DNA of 64,000 nucleotides, taken from assembly GCA_963732225.1 (NCBI GenBank), contig CAVSYR010000005.1, forward strand, positions 310,001 to 374,000, read 5' to 3'. Below, one piece after another: positions 1 through 7,892 of this stretch. The notes under the pieces are model-generated. The model made no database searches, was not told the DNA's origin, and saw only the letters and a program-made list of their open reading frames with translations. How positions within the stretch are numbered: position 1 is the first letter of the stretch; each line of letters opens with the position of its first letter. A program made the position numbers and the translations under genes. Source of the DNA: VRUE01 sp963732225 (GTDB taxonomy: Bacteria; Actinomycetota; Thermoleophilia; Solirubrobacterales; 70-9).

Positions 1-949
1 CGAGTAGCCGAGGTGCTCGCCGGCCTGCTTGACCAGGTGGGCGAGCTCGATCACCGAGAACTGCTCGGTGAACTGGTTGAAGACGCGGAACTCGCCGGCC
101 TCGGCCGGGTTCAGTGCCGCCAGTTCAACACAGGCGAGGGTGTCGCGGATATTGAGGAAGCCGCGGGTCTGAGTGCCGGCGCCGTAAACCGTGAGCGGAT
201 GGCCGATCACCGCCTGCAGGCAGAAGCGGTTGAGCACAGTGCCGAAGATCTCGTCGTAGTCGAAGCGGGTGATCAGGCGCTCGTCGCGGCCGCTCTCCTC
301 GGTCTCGATCCCGTAGACGACGCCCTGGTTGAGGTCGGTGGCGCGTAGGCCCCAGGTGCGGCAGGCGAAGTGGATGTTGGTCGAGTCGTGGACCTTGGAG
401 CAGTGGTAGAGCGAGGCCGGCAGCTTGGGGAAGGGCAGGGTGTCCTTGCGCCCCTTGTGCTCGATCTCGATGTAGCCCTCCTCGATGTCGATCTCGGGCT
501 GGCCGTACTCGCCCATCGTGCCGAGCTTGACCAGGTGGCAATCGGGCACGTGATCGCGGATCGCGAAGAGCAGGTTGAGGTTGCCGATCACGTTGGCGTA
601 CTGGGTCTCGACCGCCTTCTCACGCGAAGCCATCGAGTAGGGCGCCGAGGCCTGCTGGCCGTAGTGGATGACCGCCTCGGGGCGGGTCTCGGCGACGACG
701 CCATCGAGGAAGTCGCCGTCCTGAACCGGCCCGACGAAGCTGCGGATCTCGTCACCGGAGAGCTCCTTCCAGGCGGCGATGCGCTGATCGAGGCTCGGCG
801 ATCGGCGTCAGCGAGCCGGTGCCGGCCTCTTCGTGCCAGCGGCGGCGAGAAAAGTCGTCGACGACTGAGACCTCGTGACCGCGGGCCGAGAACCTCATAG
901 CCGTCGGCCAGCCCAGGTAGCCGTCGCCCCCAAGAATGAGAACGCGCAT
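1..949 (-). CDS. sqdB: UDP-sulfoquinovose synthase, frame-broken, 3' end outside window
   Basis: The product makes UDP-sulfoquinovose from UDP-glucose and sulfite, the head-group donor for the sulfolipid SQDG (family knowledge). The protein opens with a Rossmann motif (GGDGYLGWP, about residues 6-14). After a frame change it continues with the SQD1-type blocks YGQQASAPYS, LVKLGTMGEYGQP, IDIEEGYIEIEHKGRKDT and the catalytic YHCSK, followed by the short-chain-dehydrogenase-like C-terminal half until the window edge. The frame breaks at about 793..797: the N-terminal frame stops soon after SLTPIA, and removing one base rejoins it to LDQRIAAWKELSG. The ATG at 949 is followed directly by the beta-1 strand. 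The gene is divergent from the glycosyltransferase operon that starts at 1029. The family assignment is firm. Whether the break is real or a sequence error cannot be told here. Confidence 0.85.
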
Positions 950-1028
950 AAGTCGCGGCAGCGTAGCGAACCGGTGAGACACATGCGACCGCTCAGGCCG
1001 GCCACCGCCAGCCATACGATCATGCCCG

Positions 1029-2414
1029 ATGAACGGCTTGGCAGAGCGCAATGGCGGCCGTGCGGGCCTGGCAGTCCTAGCCCTGATCCTCACCTTCGGG
1101 CTCGGCTTGCGCCTCAACGAGGCATGGGACGGCCGCGCGCCGGTGTTTGACGCCGCCGCCTACGCGACGATCGCCGCCAACCTTGACCACGATCGAGGTT
1201 TCACGCTCGGCAGCAACGCAACCCAGCCGGCCAGCAACTACTCCCCCGGCTTGCCGCTCTTCGTCGCCGGCGTCTACAAGCTCAGCGGCGGCGTCCACGA
1301 ACGCTTGGCGCGGGTCATCCTCGCGCTGCTCGGCACCCTCACGGTGCTCTTCACCTACCTGATCGGTCGCCGCCTCTCGGGACCGGCTGCCGGCCTGATC
1401 GGCGCCGCCGCGATCGCCGTCTATCCCGCCCTGCTCGAGTACCAGGGCATGCTGATGGGCGAGCCACTGGCGGCAACCCTGCTGTCGGGGGCAGTCCTAG
1501 CGGTGCTCTGGGCTGGTTGTCCGAGACAAGGCGACCCGGCGCGCGGGTCCTGTCGTGGGGCGGGGGGGCCTGCGGGCAGTCCACGGGCTGTCCTCGACCC
1601 CCCCGCCCCACGCCACCCGCGCGTCAGATGGCTCATCCCAGGCATTCTGCTCGGAGCGCTGGCGCTGGTCCGGCCGGAGTACATCGGGGTCGCGGTGCTC
1701 GTGAGCTTGGTGGTGCTCGTCAGGCGGGGGTGGCGCGGCTGGGGAGGGACGTGGGTTCAAGCGCTGCTGCTCCTCGTCGGAGTCGTGGTCGTCGTCGCGC
1801 CATGGACGGTGCGTAACGCAGTTGCGCTCGATCGCTTCGTGCCGGTCTCGACCGGCGGCGGGCAGGTGCTGTTCGCGGGCACCTACCTGCCGTCCGACGG
1901 CGATCCGGAAAAGGTCGGAGCCGAGGTGGTCGAACGCCATCCCGGGCTGTTCGGGGCGAACGCGTTGCGGGAACTGCGGTTGGAGCAGATCCTGGCGCGG
2001 CTGGCGCATCAGCGCTATCCGGAACTCGAAACGGACAAGGCGCTCTCGAAGATGGGCAAGGAACAACTCTGGGACGACCTCAGCGAAGAGCCGCTCGAAT
2101 ACGCCGGCTTCGTCGCCAAGAAGATCGCTCGGATCTGGTCGCACGGCCCGCGCGCGGCGATGCGCGAGCCGGGCTGGGAGCTACTGCACTGGGCGCTCCT
2201 CGCCTTCGGCCTCATCGGCCTGATCGTGCTCGCGGTCCGGCGCCGCTGGGAGGCGCTGCTGATCGCGGTGATCTTGCTCGCGATCAGCGCGATCAGCGCC
2301 CTCTTGGTGGCCTCGCCACGGAGGGTGCTGGTGATGATGCCGCTGCTCGCGGCCCTGGCCGGCGTCGGGGCGATGGCCTGTCGGGATAGCCTCGCGCGAC
2401 GATGGCAAAGTTGA
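1029..2414 (+). CDS. GT-C family integral membrane glycosyltransferase (GT39/ArnT-like)
   Basis: A 461-residue polytopic membrane protein of the GT-C fold, expected to move a sugar from a lipid-phosphate donor on the outer face of the membrane. An N-terminal membrane helix (about residues 14-30) is followed by the acidic loop FDAAAYATIAANL, where GT-C enzymes carry the catalytic Asp. Repeated hydrophobic helices then lead to a periplasmic-type segment at about 270-370. It is a paralogue of the next gene: both share WLIPG/WLLPG, RPEY, PW..RN and STGGG..L..GT.LP.DG blocks. Relative to that paralogue it carries about 26 extra residues at about 165-200, encoded by the palindromic repeat at 1540..1623. 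The stop overlaps the next start by 13 bases. The sugar and acceptor are unknown; the neighbours suggest an envelope lipid or glycan. Confidence 0.75.
   Translation: MNGLAERNGGRAGLAVLALILTFGLGLRLNEAWDGRAPVFDAAAYATIAANLDHDRGFTLGSNATQPASNYSPGLPLFVAGVYKLSGGVHERLARVILALLGTLTVLFTYLIGRRLSGPAAGLIGAAAIAVYPALLEYQGMLMGEPLAATLLSGAVLAVLWAGCPRQGDPARGSCRGAGGPAGSPRAVLDPPAPRHPRVRWLIPGILLGALALVRPEYIGVAVLVSLVVLVRRGWRGWGGTWVQALLLLVGVVVVVAPWTVRNAVALDRFVPVSTGGGQVLFAGTYLPSDGDPEKVGAEVVERHPGLFGANALRELRLEQILARLAHQRYPELETDKALSKMGKEQLWDDLSEEPLEYAGFVAKKIARIWSHGPRAAMREPGWELLHWALLAFGLIGLIVLAVRRRWEALLIAVILLAISAISALLVASPRRVLVMMPLLAALAGVGAMACRDSLARRWQS
1540..1623 (+). repeat. In-frame palindromic element, copy 1
   Basis: An imperfect palindrome of 84 bases inside the glycosyltransferase gene. 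The outer arms CGCGCGGGT (1540..1548) and ACCCGCGCG (1615..1623) pair fully. They enclose CCTGT on the left and CC on the right, then a perfect 15-bp inner stem (1554..1568 with 1598..1612) and a 29-base loop. Its length is 28 codons and the reading frame is kept. The paralogous gene at 2402 lacks the extra residues at the aligned position. A second copy with the same plan lies at 50159..50250. Confidence 0.7.
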
Positions 2415-3730
2415 AGGCCTGGCTGCGCGGGCTGCCCGAGCGCCACGGGCGCAAGACGCTCCTCTTGCTTGCCGCAATTCTCCTGCTCGGCTTCGGCCTG
2501 CGCGCCTACCGCGTGGTCGAGCCGCTTCCCACGCCCGGCGACGATGCCCACGCTTATTACGCGCTCTCCAAGTCGCTCTATACCGAAGGCAGTTTCGGCG
2601 GGCCGAGCTTCAAAGACCCCAGCGACTGGTCGCCGGGCGCGCCCCTGCTCTACGCCGCCGGCTTCTACGCGACCGCGGGCGCCCGCGAAGGGACGGCGCG
2701 CATCATCGAGCTCCTGCTTGGCTTGGCGACGATTGTCGTCGCCTACCTGCTCGGTCGCCGCATCGCCTGCCGACCCGCCGGCCTGCTTGCCGCCCTTGCG
2801 GTCGCCGTCTACCCCCCCTTTATTCACTCTGTTGGCGCCCTCTACAGCGAGCCCCCCGCGATGTTCACCCTGCCGGCCGCGGTGCTCGCCTTCCTCTGGG
2901 CCGGGGACGAGCTGGGTACCCGCTCCGCGCCCGCCAGGTGGCTCCTCCCCGGCTTCCTCTTCGGCCTCACGGCCATGTTCAGGCCCGAGTACCTGCTCGT
3001 CGGCGTGGCCTTCGCGCTGCTGGCCCTGCTCAGGGTCGGTCGCGCCCGCGGTTGGAAGCCCGGCCTCGCCGGCGCGGCGCTGCTCGTTGCTGCCCTGCTG
3101 CTGCCAATTGTCCCCTGGGCAATCCGCAACCAGGTCGTGCTGCACCGCACTGTGCCGATCTCGACCGGCGGCGGCAAGGCGCTCTACGTCGGCACCTTCC
3201 TGCCCGCCGATGGTGAATACCAGCGGGTCAAGGCGATCCTCGCCAAGCGCTACCTGCAGCGCGAATACGACCCGCACTCTCAAGCACTGGAAGAAGTCAA
3301 CCCGACGCGGCTGTTCAACCGCGTCGCCGAGCGTTACCCGGACCTACCGCGCGACTCGGCGCTGGGCAAGATCGGCAAGCAGAACTTCTCCCACTACTTC
3401 GGCGAAGACCCGGTCGAATACCTGGCGATGACCGTGCGCAAGACCTGGCGGATGTGGAGCGCCGGGATCGGCGAAGCGATGGAAAGCACGGCTGGGCGAG
3501 TGATCCAGGCGCTGATCGTCGTCCTTGCGCTCGCCGGCCTCGCCGTGCTCGCCTGGCGACGTTGGTGGTGGGAGCTGGTCGCGATGGCGACGCCGATCGC
3601 GCTCGTCACCGCCGTCGGCGCCATCTCACTGGCCGCCCCGCGCCGCAACGAGGTACTGATGACGCTGATCTTTCCGCTCGCCGCCGCGGCGCTCTCACGG
3701 GGGACGGCCGCCCTATTGTCCAAGCGGTAA
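2402..3730 (+). CDS. GT-C family integral membrane glycosyltransferase, paralogue of preceding gene
   Basis: A 442-residue polytopic protein of the same GT-C family as its upstream neighbour, with the matching blocks GDDAHAYYALSKSL (candidate catalytic acidic loop), WLLPGFLFGL, FRPEY, PWAIRNQ and STGGGKALYVGTFLPADG. The N terminus is a short basic stretch and then a membrane helix at about residues 18-35. The ATG at 2402 lies inside the end of the upstream gene, which suggests translational coupling. The stop shares one base with the next start (TAATG at 3728..3732). Tandem duplication followed by divergence is the simplest history. It lacks the palindromic insertion of the upstream copy, so it serves as the pre-insertion reference. 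The substrate is not known. Confidence 0.75.
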   Translation: MAKLKAWLRGLPERHGRKTLLLLAAILLLGFGLRAYRVVEPLPTPGDDAHAYYALSKSLYTEGSFGGPSFKDPSDWSPGAPLLYAAGFYATAGAREGTARIIELLLGLATIVVAYLLGRRIACRPAGLLAALAVAVYPPFIHSVGALYSEPPAMFTLPAAVLAFLWAGDELGTRSAPARWLLPGFLFGLTAMFRPEYLLVGVAFALLALLRVGRARGWKPGLAGAALLVAALLLPIVPWAIRNQVVLHRTVPISTGGGKALYVGTFLPADGEYQRVKAILAKRYLQREYDPHSQALEEVNPTRLFNRVAERYPDLPRDSALGKIGKQNFSHYFGEDPVEYLAMTVRKTWRMWSAGIGEAMESTAGRVIQALIVVLALAGLAVLAWRRWWWELVAMATPIALVTAVGAISLAAPRRNEVLMTLIFPLAAAALSRGTAALLSKR

Positions 3731-4797
3731 TGGCTCCCTATGCAGGCATCTTTCCGGCCGAACTGACGGCCCTGCGCAGCGTCGGCCTGATCCTCGGGAT
3801 CGCCCTCGTCGTCTACGCCGTGGCGCGCCGCCGCTCGTTGCGCAACGCCGACGTCCTCATCCTGCTCGCCGCCGGTCTCGGCCTGGCGCTCGTCTCCGGC
3901 ACGGAAATCACCGACAAGCTGCTCTCCGCCTTCTCCTTCGAGAAGGGTAACGGCGGCCGCATCCTCGGCCTCGCCGTCTTCGCCATCTTCGTTCTCTTCC
4001 TGCTGATCCTGCGAGCCCTTTCTCAGGGCTCGCGCAATTCGCGCCAGCTCGCGGCGGCGCTCGAGGGCCTCGCCTGGGAGGAGTTCCGCCAGGCCAAGTT
4101 GCCGGAACGCTTCCGGGACAAGATCGCGATCCTCGTCCCCGCCTACAACGAGGCCGAGAACATCGGCTACGTCCTCAACCTGATGCCGAGCGAGGTCTGC
4201 GGCGTGCCGACCGCGGTACTTGTCGTCGACGACGGCTCTCGTGATGGCACCGGCGACGTCGCGGCCGAGCACGGCGCGGCCGTTGCCCGTCACGTCACTA
4301 ACCGCGGCGGCGGTGCGGCCTTGCGCACCGGCTACCGGCTGATGGTCGAATCGGGCGCCGAGATCGTCGTCACCCTCGATGCCGACGGCCAGCACCTACC
4401 CTCGGAGATGGAGCGCCTGGTCAAACCGGTGCTCGACGGCGAAGTCGACGTCGCCCACGGCTCGCGCGTGCTCGGCCAGGCCGACCGCAACCACTTCGCC
4501 CGCGAGCTCGGCATCGTCTTCTTCAACCGCCTCGTCTCGGCGATCACCCGCACCCACGTCACCGACTGCTCCAACGGCTATCGCGCTGTGCGCACCACGG
4601 TGCTGCCACAGCTCGTCCTGCGCCAGGAGCAGTTCCACACCTCCGAGTTCATGATCGAGGCGATCAAGCGCGAAATCCCGGCGCGCGAGGTGCCGATCAC
4701 GGTCGAGCAGCGACTGCACGGCCACTCGAAGAAGCCCGCTGTATTCCGCTACGGAATGGGCTTCGCCAACGCGATCGTCCGCACCTGGCTGCGCTGA
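3730..4797 (+). CDS. DUF2304-glycosyltransferase family 2 fusion (dolichol-phosphate-sugar synthase-like)
   Basis: A 355-residue protein. The first about 105 residues hold three hydrophobic helices of the DUF2304 type (membrane anchor). The rest is a GT2 catalytic domain: IAILVPAYNEAENI, VVDDGSRDGT (nucleotide-binding Asp pair), TLDADGQH (DXD-like metal site) and a C-terminal HGHSKK segment. Such enzymes typically charge a polyprenyl phosphate with a hexose, which GT-C enzymes then use, so this gene probably makes the donor for the two transferases upstream (inference). The ATG at 3730 overlaps the previous stop by one base. A longer in-frame extension reaching back to 3454 lies antiparallel in sense to nothing conserved and only shadows the upstream gene, so it was rejected. 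Confidence 0.82.
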   Translation: MAPYAGIFPAELTALRSVGLILGIALVVYAVARRRSLRNADVLILLAAGLGLALVSGTEITDKLLSAFSFEKGNGGRILGLAVFAIFVLFLLILRALSQGSRNSRQLAAALEGLAWEEFRQAKLPERFRDKIAILVPAYNEAENIGYVLNLMPSEVCGVPTAVLVVDDGSRDGTGDVAAEHGAAVARHVTNRGGGAALRTGYRLMVESGAEIVVTLDADGQHLPSEMERLVKPVLDGEVDVAHGSRVLGQADRNHFARELGIVFFNRLVSAITRTHVTDCSNGYRAVRTTVLPQLVLRQEQFHTSEFMIEAIKREIPAREVPITVEQRLHGHSKKPAVFRYGMGFANAIVRTWLR

Positions 4798-5028
4798 TCG
4801 ATTCGCTGAAATCGCCAAGGGTGCACAGCAGATCTTGAAAAGGATCGCTCTCATTCAGTGCTCGCGCGAGCAGCTCCGGCCGCCTCTTCCCAGGGTCGCA
4901 TGGTGCTAGCGCCACCTCCGTGATTGCTTCGTCTCTGTCCGTTCACCGGCGCCACCCTTAACCCGGACCGTTCTAGCGCGCGGCCCGGGCGGGTGGTCGT
5001 CACCCCATGGCATGGGGTACTCATCAAC

Positions 5029-5763
5029 CTATGCGGCTTCTCCGCCCCATTTCAAACCCAGGTGGGTGCCCGTAAGAAAGGCCCAGAAGCTGACTAAAAT
5101 AGTTGCCCTATGTTCTTCAGTTTTGCTAATCGCGAACAGTTCGGTTAACGGACCAATTTCTATTAAATGTTCTACCACATGTGTTCTGAAAAGATTAAGG
5201 CAATCCTTGAGAAACGCTTTCCCGATTATCGGAACTTTTTCGCCAATCGCGCATTCTGAACCACTTGTGATGGTCGCGAACGTTTCGCCTTCATCGGGTA
5301 AAATCTGGATCAGTTCCACTCCGCCTTCGTGTAAGACAATTAAGCCGTGACTTGGTTTGGTAACAATCACGCCTTTTTCGGTACCGTTTTTCGGTTCACA
5401 AGGAGCGGAGGTCGCACCATTCAGTTTTGTGATGCAGCCAGTGAGCTTTATCTGAGATCCTTTGACGTTTCCTGCCGATTCACCGATCGAGCCGTTGGCT
5501 AGAAGGTTGGCTTTAATCGCTTCAATCGTTTCGCATTCAATTAAAACTGAGACAATAAAAACTTTGAAATGCATTATAAACTTAATCTCTTTTTTAAAGT
5601 TAACACCCGCCGTTAAGCTAGCGGCGTCAGTTTTAACCGTGCCGGCACTGTTTAAGATCCACCAGTGGGCGCCGGATGTGGCCTGCGCGGTGGTGGCGTT
5701 GAAGGCCATTACGCTGAACACCACGGCGCAGAGGCCCAGTAGCCCGAATCTTGATCGAATCAT
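5029..5763 (-). CDS. AT-rich secreted protein of unknown function
   Basis: A 244-residue protein with a clear signal peptide (basic MIRSRF, hydrophobic core, AQA-type cleavage site near residue 28) and no domain that I recognise. It has several Cys residues that could form disulfides, for example LTGCITK and SAPCEPKNG. The base composition is far from that of the neighbours: 60-base blocks starting at 5161 and 5521 are 33% and 25% G+C, while flanking genes are visibly GC-rich. A purine-rich GAGGGG lies just before the ATG. It stands alone, with about 230 noncoding bases downstream and 175 upstream. Horizontal acquisition or a family that conserves atypical codons are both possible. Function unknown. 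Confidence 0.7.
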   Translation of the reverse strand: MIRSRFGLLGLCAVVFSVMAFNATTAQATSGAHWWILNSAGTVKTDAASLTAGVNFKKEIKFIMHFKVFIVSVLIECETIEAIKANLLANGSIGESAGNVKGSQIKLTGCITKLNGATSAPCEPKNGTEKGVIVTKPSHGLIVLHEGGVELIQILPDEGETFATITSGSECAIGEKVPIIGKAFLKDCLNLFRTHVVEHLIEIGPLTELFAISKTEEHRATILVSFWAFLTGTHLGLKWGGEAA

Positions 5764-5938
5764 TTTGACCCCTCGTACTATCTGTTGCGGTTCGTTTCCT
5801 CGATAGCTGGATAGAGCACACGTCTACCCAGTGAGACTGTCCCAGACAGATCAATAGATTCAAGGTGAAAGTTGGTGTTTTTTTCTATCTCTCCTTCTCC
5901 CTACCTGGGCGACTAAATCAAACGAGGGAGCTAGAAAA

Positions 5939-7561
5939 CTATCGGTATTTAGATTGATGCTTCGGGGGCAGCAGTCTCAACTGCTGGGATCCGACGCGTT
6001 CGCCTTCGTCACCGAGGCGAACGAAAGCACGGATCGGCGTCGGTTTGGCGACGGTGAGCAAGAACCGCGCGCGGCAGCGACGATCGAGTCGTTTGCTGGT
6101 GAAGCTCTTGTCGTTGCGGCTCAGCTGCACGGATAGTCCGCCGCTGCCCTGACACGGGTCGAGCCGGACCTTGACCCTGAAGCGCGACCCACCGGGACGC
6201 AGCCGCTTGGCCGAGAGCAGCAGACGGCCCTGTATTGACGTCGGCGACGTCCGCGGCGCGGGCTCAGGCCAAGAGCTCGTCAGGACTGTCGGAGTCGTAG
6301 AATTTTCGGGAATCGCGGGATTTTCCGGATTTTCGGGAGGATTTTCTGGGTTTTCAGGGGTGACAGGCGTGGCGCAGTCTGCCGGGACCGGACCTTCGAG
6401 GCGATAGACCGGACCACTGGCGGAGGCGACGTAGACCCTCCCGCAGGCGTCCTCACCAAACGAGGTTGGCTTTTCGACCGTCAGGCCCTCGGAGCGATCG
6501 CCGCTGGCGAAGCCGCCACCGCGTGGAAGGACCAGGGAGCGAATCTCCTTCGAGCAGTAGTCGGTGTAGAGGTAGCGGCCGTAGAGGTTGCCGAGGCTGG
6601 CGTCGCGGACGACGTAGCCGCCGATGATCGAGCAGCCGAAGGCGGCACCGCCGCCGGGATCGGAGTGCGGGTAATCGAAGACCGGTTCGGTGAAGCCGCT
6701 CGCCGTTGCGCATGCCGCCGCGGAATTCGTGTAGGCGATGAAACCCTCGCGACAGTTCCAGCCGTAATTGGCTCCGGCGCCACCGACAACACCGGCGACA
6801 GGGCTCGTGGCGATGTCGATCTCCTCGCGGGCGCTTTGGCCGACGTCGGCGATCACCATGTCACCGGTCGCCCGATCGAAGGAGAAGCGCCAGGGATTAC
6901 GCAATCCGTAGGCCCAGATCTCGTCACGGCCCGCTGTCCCGGCGAAGGGATTGCCGGCGGGGATCGAGTAAGCCGGCGCCTGGCCCGGATGCGGGTCGAT
7001 GCGGAGGATCTTGCCCAGCAGTTCTTCCGTGTCCTGGCCGTTTTCGAAGGGATCGCCGGTGCCGCCGCCGTCGCCGAGCGACATGTAGAGATGCCCGTCG
7101 GGCCCGAACTGGAGCTGACCGCCGTTGTGGTTGGCTTCCTGGGCGTGACCGACGCTGAGAATCGGTTCGCGGATCGGCGCAGCGCCGGCGGGGTTCGGCC
7201 GAAAGGAGTCGAGGTGAACGTCTCCTTCGGCGCCACCCGCCTGGGGCGTGCCGGTGTAGGTGGCGTAGATACGGCCGCTGCTTTCGAAGTCGGGAGCTGG
7301 CGCGATCGAGAGCATCCCCCGCTCGACGTCACAGCAGCTGACCAGTTCGGTCAGGTCGAGGAGTTGCCGGGTTCCAGCGGGACCGGTTTCGACAATCGTG
7401 CCTTCGCGTTCGACGATCAGCAGCCGTTCCGGGTTGGTCGGACTCGAAGTGACGTAGACGGGTTGATCGAAGTTGCCGATCGGTCGCAACGAAGCCCCCT
7501 CGGCCGACCCGCAGCCAAGGGCGAAAACACCTGCAACCACGAGTAGGGAAAAGCGGAACAA
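5939..7561 (-). CDS. PQQ-dependent aldose sugar dehydrogenase-like lipoprotein
   Basis: A soluble sugar dehydrogenase of the beta-propeller (YliI/GdhB) family, expected to oxidise aldoses outside the cell with PQQ. Typical blocks are GMLSIAPAPDF, ANHNGGQLQFGPDGHLYMSLGDGGG, GKILRIDP, IWAYGLRNPWRFSFDR, DVGQ...EEID and NYGWNCREG. The C-terminal 110 residues are an added module joined through a linker of repeated Pro-Glu-Asn units. I chose the TTG at 7561: GGGAGG lies five bases upstream, and the protein then begins with a signal peptide ending in the lipobox ALGC, so it is probably lipid-anchored. Starts further upstream give a non-hydrophobic N terminus. It is monocistronic as far as can be seen. 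Confidence 0.8.
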   Translation of the reverse strand: MFRFSLLVVAGVFALGCGSAEGASLRPIGNFDQPVYVTSSPTNPERLLIVEREGTIVETGPAGTRQLLDLTELVSCCDVERGMLSIAPAPDFESSGRIYATYTGTPQAGGAEGDVHLDSFRPNPAGAAPIREPILSVGHAQEANHNGGQLQFGPDGHLYMSLGDGGGTGDPFENGQDTEELLGKILRIDPHPGQAPAYSIPAGNPFAGTAGRDEIWAYGLRNPWRFSFDRATGDMVIADVGQSAREEIDIATSPVAGVVGGAGANYGWNCREGFIAYTNSAAACATASGFTEPVFDYPHSDPGGGAAFGCSIIGGYVVRDASLGNLYGRYLYTDYCSKEIRSLVLPRGGGFASGDRSEGLTVEKPTSFGEDACGRVYVASASGPVYRLEGPVPADCATPVTPENPENPPENPENPAIPENSTTPTVLTSSWPEPAPRTSPTSIQGRLLLSAKRLRPGGSRFRVKVRLDPCQGSGGLSVQLSRNDKSFTSKRLDRRCRARFLLTVAKPTPIRAFVRLGDEGERVGSQQLRLLPPKHQSKYR

Positions 7562-7607
7562 ACGGACCTCCCGTCGGGGGCGCTCAGCCTCTACCCAGCC
7601 GACGCGT

Positions 7608-7892
7608 CTAACGAACCCCGGGGTGCCGGACGGCGGCCGGGTCCGGCAGGTAGAGATCGGTCCCGCAGCGCGGGCAGACCTGAACATAGAGCTTCAGCGT
7701 CTTATGGCAGTTGGGGCACTGCCGTTCCGGTTCGTTCTTCTCGGTCCGGTAGAGGATCACCGCGATCAGGCCAAGTATCGGCAGCACGGACCCGATCACC
7801 AGCCAGACCCAAAAGGAGCTGCCCTTGCCCTTGGCGATGATCGCCGTGGCTAGTCCGAAGAAGAAGGCGATGAAGGGGTACTCGAATCCCAT
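7608..7892 (-). CDS. Small membrane protein with C-terminal zinc ribbon
   Basis: A 94-residue protein. Two hydrophobic helices (about residues 5-20 and 27-47) are followed by a zinc-ribbon with two Cys pairs, CPNCHKTL and CPRCGTDL. Both N-terminal helices and the cytosolic zinc ribbon are seen in many uncharacterised actinobacterial proteins. The ATG at 7892 lies within the 3' end of the NADH dehydrogenase gene (43-base overlap in another frame), so the two are probably cotranscribed. A role in quality control or protein assembly at the membrane would be a guess. Confidence 0.65.
   Translation of the reverse strand: MGFEYPFIAFFFGLATAIIAKGKGSSFWVWLVIGSVLPILGLIAVILYRTEKNEPERQCPNCHKTLKLYVQVCPRCGTDLYLPDPAAVRHPGVR

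Noticed and set aside
3454..3729. Longer start for the DUF2304-GT2 gene
   Set aside because: The extra sequence lies in the end of the upstream GT-C gene in another frame, and is Arg-rich nonsense. ATG at 3730 with a one-base overlap is better.
4011..4033. 9-bp inverted repeat GCGAGCCCT/AGGGCTCGC inside the DUF2304-GT2 gene
   Set aside because: Short, in an ordinary coding context, with no extra residues compared with the family. Chance is likely at this GC content.
5000..5017. ACCCCAT-GGC-ATGGGGT near the end of the AT-rich gene
   Set aside because: A 7-bp stem with a 3-base loop, no T-run; too weak to call a terminator.
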